6,200 bases of DNA from Minisyncoccota bacterium (lineage in GTDB: Bacteria > Patescibacteriota > Minisyncoccia > Minisyncoccales > Minisyncoccaceae), in the NCBI GenBank assembly GCA_028704295.1, contig JAQVLF010000032.1, forward strand, positions 1-6,200. The letters are read 5' to 3'. The position numbers were made by a program, and so were the translations under genes. Below, one piece after another: positions 5,386 to 6,200 of this stretch (positions are counted from its first letter, which is position 1; each line of letters opens with the position of its first letter). The notes below the pieces were generated by a model. It saw only the letters and a list, made by a program, of their open reading frames with translations, was not told where the DNA came from and did no database searches.

Positions 5386-5414
5386 ATTATAATATTAATA
5401 ATCTAATTAATGAA
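5386..5414 (-). promoter_or_regulatory. Promoter for a probably leaderless zinc-finger mRNA
   Basis: TATAAT (5391-5386, minus strand) ends 6 bases before the ATG at 5379, placing the transcription start at or next to the start codon. A weak TTCATT (5414-5409) lies 17 bases upstream. The -10 box overlaps the stop codon of the small membrane-peptide frame. Confidence 0.55.
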
Positions 5415-5497
5415 GCTATGGCTAGAATAAAGGCTATAAAAATAGTAAACCAAAACAATCTTATCATAATTTTTGAAAATGTCGAAGGTCTTTTCAT
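5387..5497 (-). CDS. Small single-pass membrane peptide, 36 residues
   Basis: The ATG at 5497 overlaps the TGA of the coiled-coil gene as ATGA, a classic arrangement for coupled translation. The peptide starts MKRPSTFSKIMIRLFW and continues with a hydrophobic stretch FTIFIAFILAIASLI, ending RLLIL and TAA at 5387. It has positive charges before the hydrophobic part, consistent with one membrane-spanning helix with the N-terminus inside. Too short for usual gene callers. It may be a real microprotein that anchors or partners the coiled-coil protein. Alternatively it is the shifted tail of a once single coiled-coil/membrane protein; an A6 run 10-15 bases before the overlap would allow slippage. 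No family is recognised. Confidence 0.5.
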   Translation of the reverse strand: MKRPSTFSKIMIRLFWFTIFIAFILAIASLIRLLIL

Positions 5498-6200
5498 GCA
5501 ATTTTTTCTTCGATCTCTTTAATCCTTTTCTCTAAATCTTCTTTTTCTTCAGTCAATTTCCTATAATTGTCCTTAATCTTTTCTCTCTCTTGCTTTACTT
5601 TCTTTACTTTTTCTTCAATCTCCCATCTTCTTTTTTCTACGCTTCTCCTTTCCTCTTCTTTTTGTCTTCTATCTTCTTCAATCCTCCTTTTTTCTATTAC
5701 ATCGTCTGTCTCATTATCTTTTTTTTCTAAGACGAAAATTTCTTCCTCAATTGCTTTTTCCTGTCTTGCGATTTCATTATACTCTGAATCTACTTTTTCT
5801 TTTTCTTCATTGTTTTTAAAAAGATTTTCCCTTGCCTCCTCATAAATATTGTTTAATTTACTTAATTCTTTCTCTAGAGAAGCTTTTTCTTTCAATAATA
5901 AAATGCTTTGTTTTTCTTTAAAAAGAGATTTTTTCTTATCGTCCAAATTAGAAATTTCTTTTTTAAAATCCCCTACTTTTAAATCTATTTCTTTCAATTG
6001 AAGCTTTAAAGACTTGAATTCATCTTCTTTTTGGTATCTTTCCTGTTCTAGCCGATCTCTTTCATTCTCAATTTTCCATCTTTCTTTTTCTATATCTTGT
6101 TTTTGATCTTCGCTTGCCAGTTTTTCTTTTGATTCAATCTCAGATTTTTTTTGATAAACATTTCTTTCCTCTTTCCTAATCTCCCTAACTTTGCTTTTCA
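5494..6200 (-). CDS. Long coiled-coil protein, N-terminus beyond the window
   Basis: The minus-strand frame is open from the window edge (6200) to the TGA at 5494, giving 234 visible C-terminal residues. A TTG at 5997 begins a shorter reading, but the frame continues upstream with the same composition, so the gene is larger. The sequence is almost entirely Glu, Lys, Arg, Gln and Leu/Ile in heptad-like patterns, without proline, cysteine or glycine-rich breaks: one continuous coiled coil. A theme recurs, KERWKIENERDRLEQERYQK at about 6070-6011 and RRWEIEEKVKKVKQEREKIK in the later part, suggesting repeat expansion. A strongly Arg-rich part, KRRIEEDRRQKEEERRSVEK, precedes the second copy. It overlaps the membrane-peptide start by 4 bases. 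Function is unknown; structural or scaffold roles are possible. Confidence 0.75.
   Translation of the reverse strand, partial: KSKVREIRKEERNVYQKKSEIESKEKLASEDQKQDIEKERWKIENERDRLEQERYQKEDEFKSLKLQLKEIDLKVGDFKKEISNLDDKKKSLFKEKQSILLLKEKASLEKELSKLNNIYEEARENLFKNNEEKEKVDSEYNEIARQEKAIEEEIFVLEKKDNETDDVIEKRRIEEDRRQKEEERRSVEKRRWEIEEKVKKVKQEREKIKDNYRKLTEEKEDLEKRIKEIEEKIA

Noticed and set aside
5567..5845. Plus-strand Ser/Phe/Leu-rich frame of 92 codons
   Set aside because: Antisense of the Glu/Lys-rich coiled coil, where GAA/AAA codons read back as TTC/TTT; no independent support.

Overview
The window is very AT-rich (roughly 30% GC by eye), with short intergenic gaps, weak or absent Shine-Dalgarno sequences and strong TTGACA/TATAAT-type promoters. 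TGA is used as a stop codon (abiEii, coiled-coil gene) and Trp is TGG, so the standard bacterial code applies. Composition, gene content (LysM/M23 peptidase, TraR/DksA zinc finger, AAA/DUF4143 ATPase, AbiE pair, Lys/Glu/Arg-rich coiled coil) and near-leaderless starts suggest a Patescibacteria/CPR genome, probably Parcubacteria-like. This placement is an inference.

Layout. At 1-743 (minus) is the 5' part of rsmA (ksgA), cut by the window edge. At 744-1433 there is no intact gene: it holds the rsmA promoter, a decayed plus-strand gene for a small winged-helix-like protein (891-1231), a perfect inverted repeat and a GC-rich terminator-like hairpin. At 1434-2565 (minus) is an abiEi-abiEii type IV toxin-antitoxin operon with overlapping genes and a promoter plus inverted-repeat operator. 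Its toxin looks internally shortened. At 2644-3774 (minus) is an AAA ATPase of the AAA_14/DUF4143 type. Its promoter is occupied by two 25-bp tandem repeats spaced 32 bp apart. At 3775-3880 is a divergent promoter region with back-to-back -35 boxes. At 3891-4979 (plus) is a LysM-LysM-M23 cell-wall peptidase. Its reading frame, including a membrane anchor, extends about 73 codons upstream of the first ATG without any canonical start. A bidirectional terminator separates it from a minus-strand cluster: a large coiled-coil protein (runs off the right edge), an ATGA-coupled 36-residue membrane peptide at 5387-5497, and a TraR/DksA-like zinc-finger gene at 5011-5379 that appears to be transcribed leaderless from a -10 box inside the peptide gene.

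How the parts relate. The most interesting regulatory link is that the abiE promoter/operator has a second, partly decayed copy in the rsmA promoter. The whole stretch between them (abiE operon plus decayed gene) is therefore flanked by direct repeats. The AbiE antitoxin may touch the rsmA promoter, or the repeat may mark past insertion or recombination. The abiE pair, the decayed gene and the ATPase form an accessory block between housekeeping genes. No CRISPR array, tRNA or rRNA was seen.
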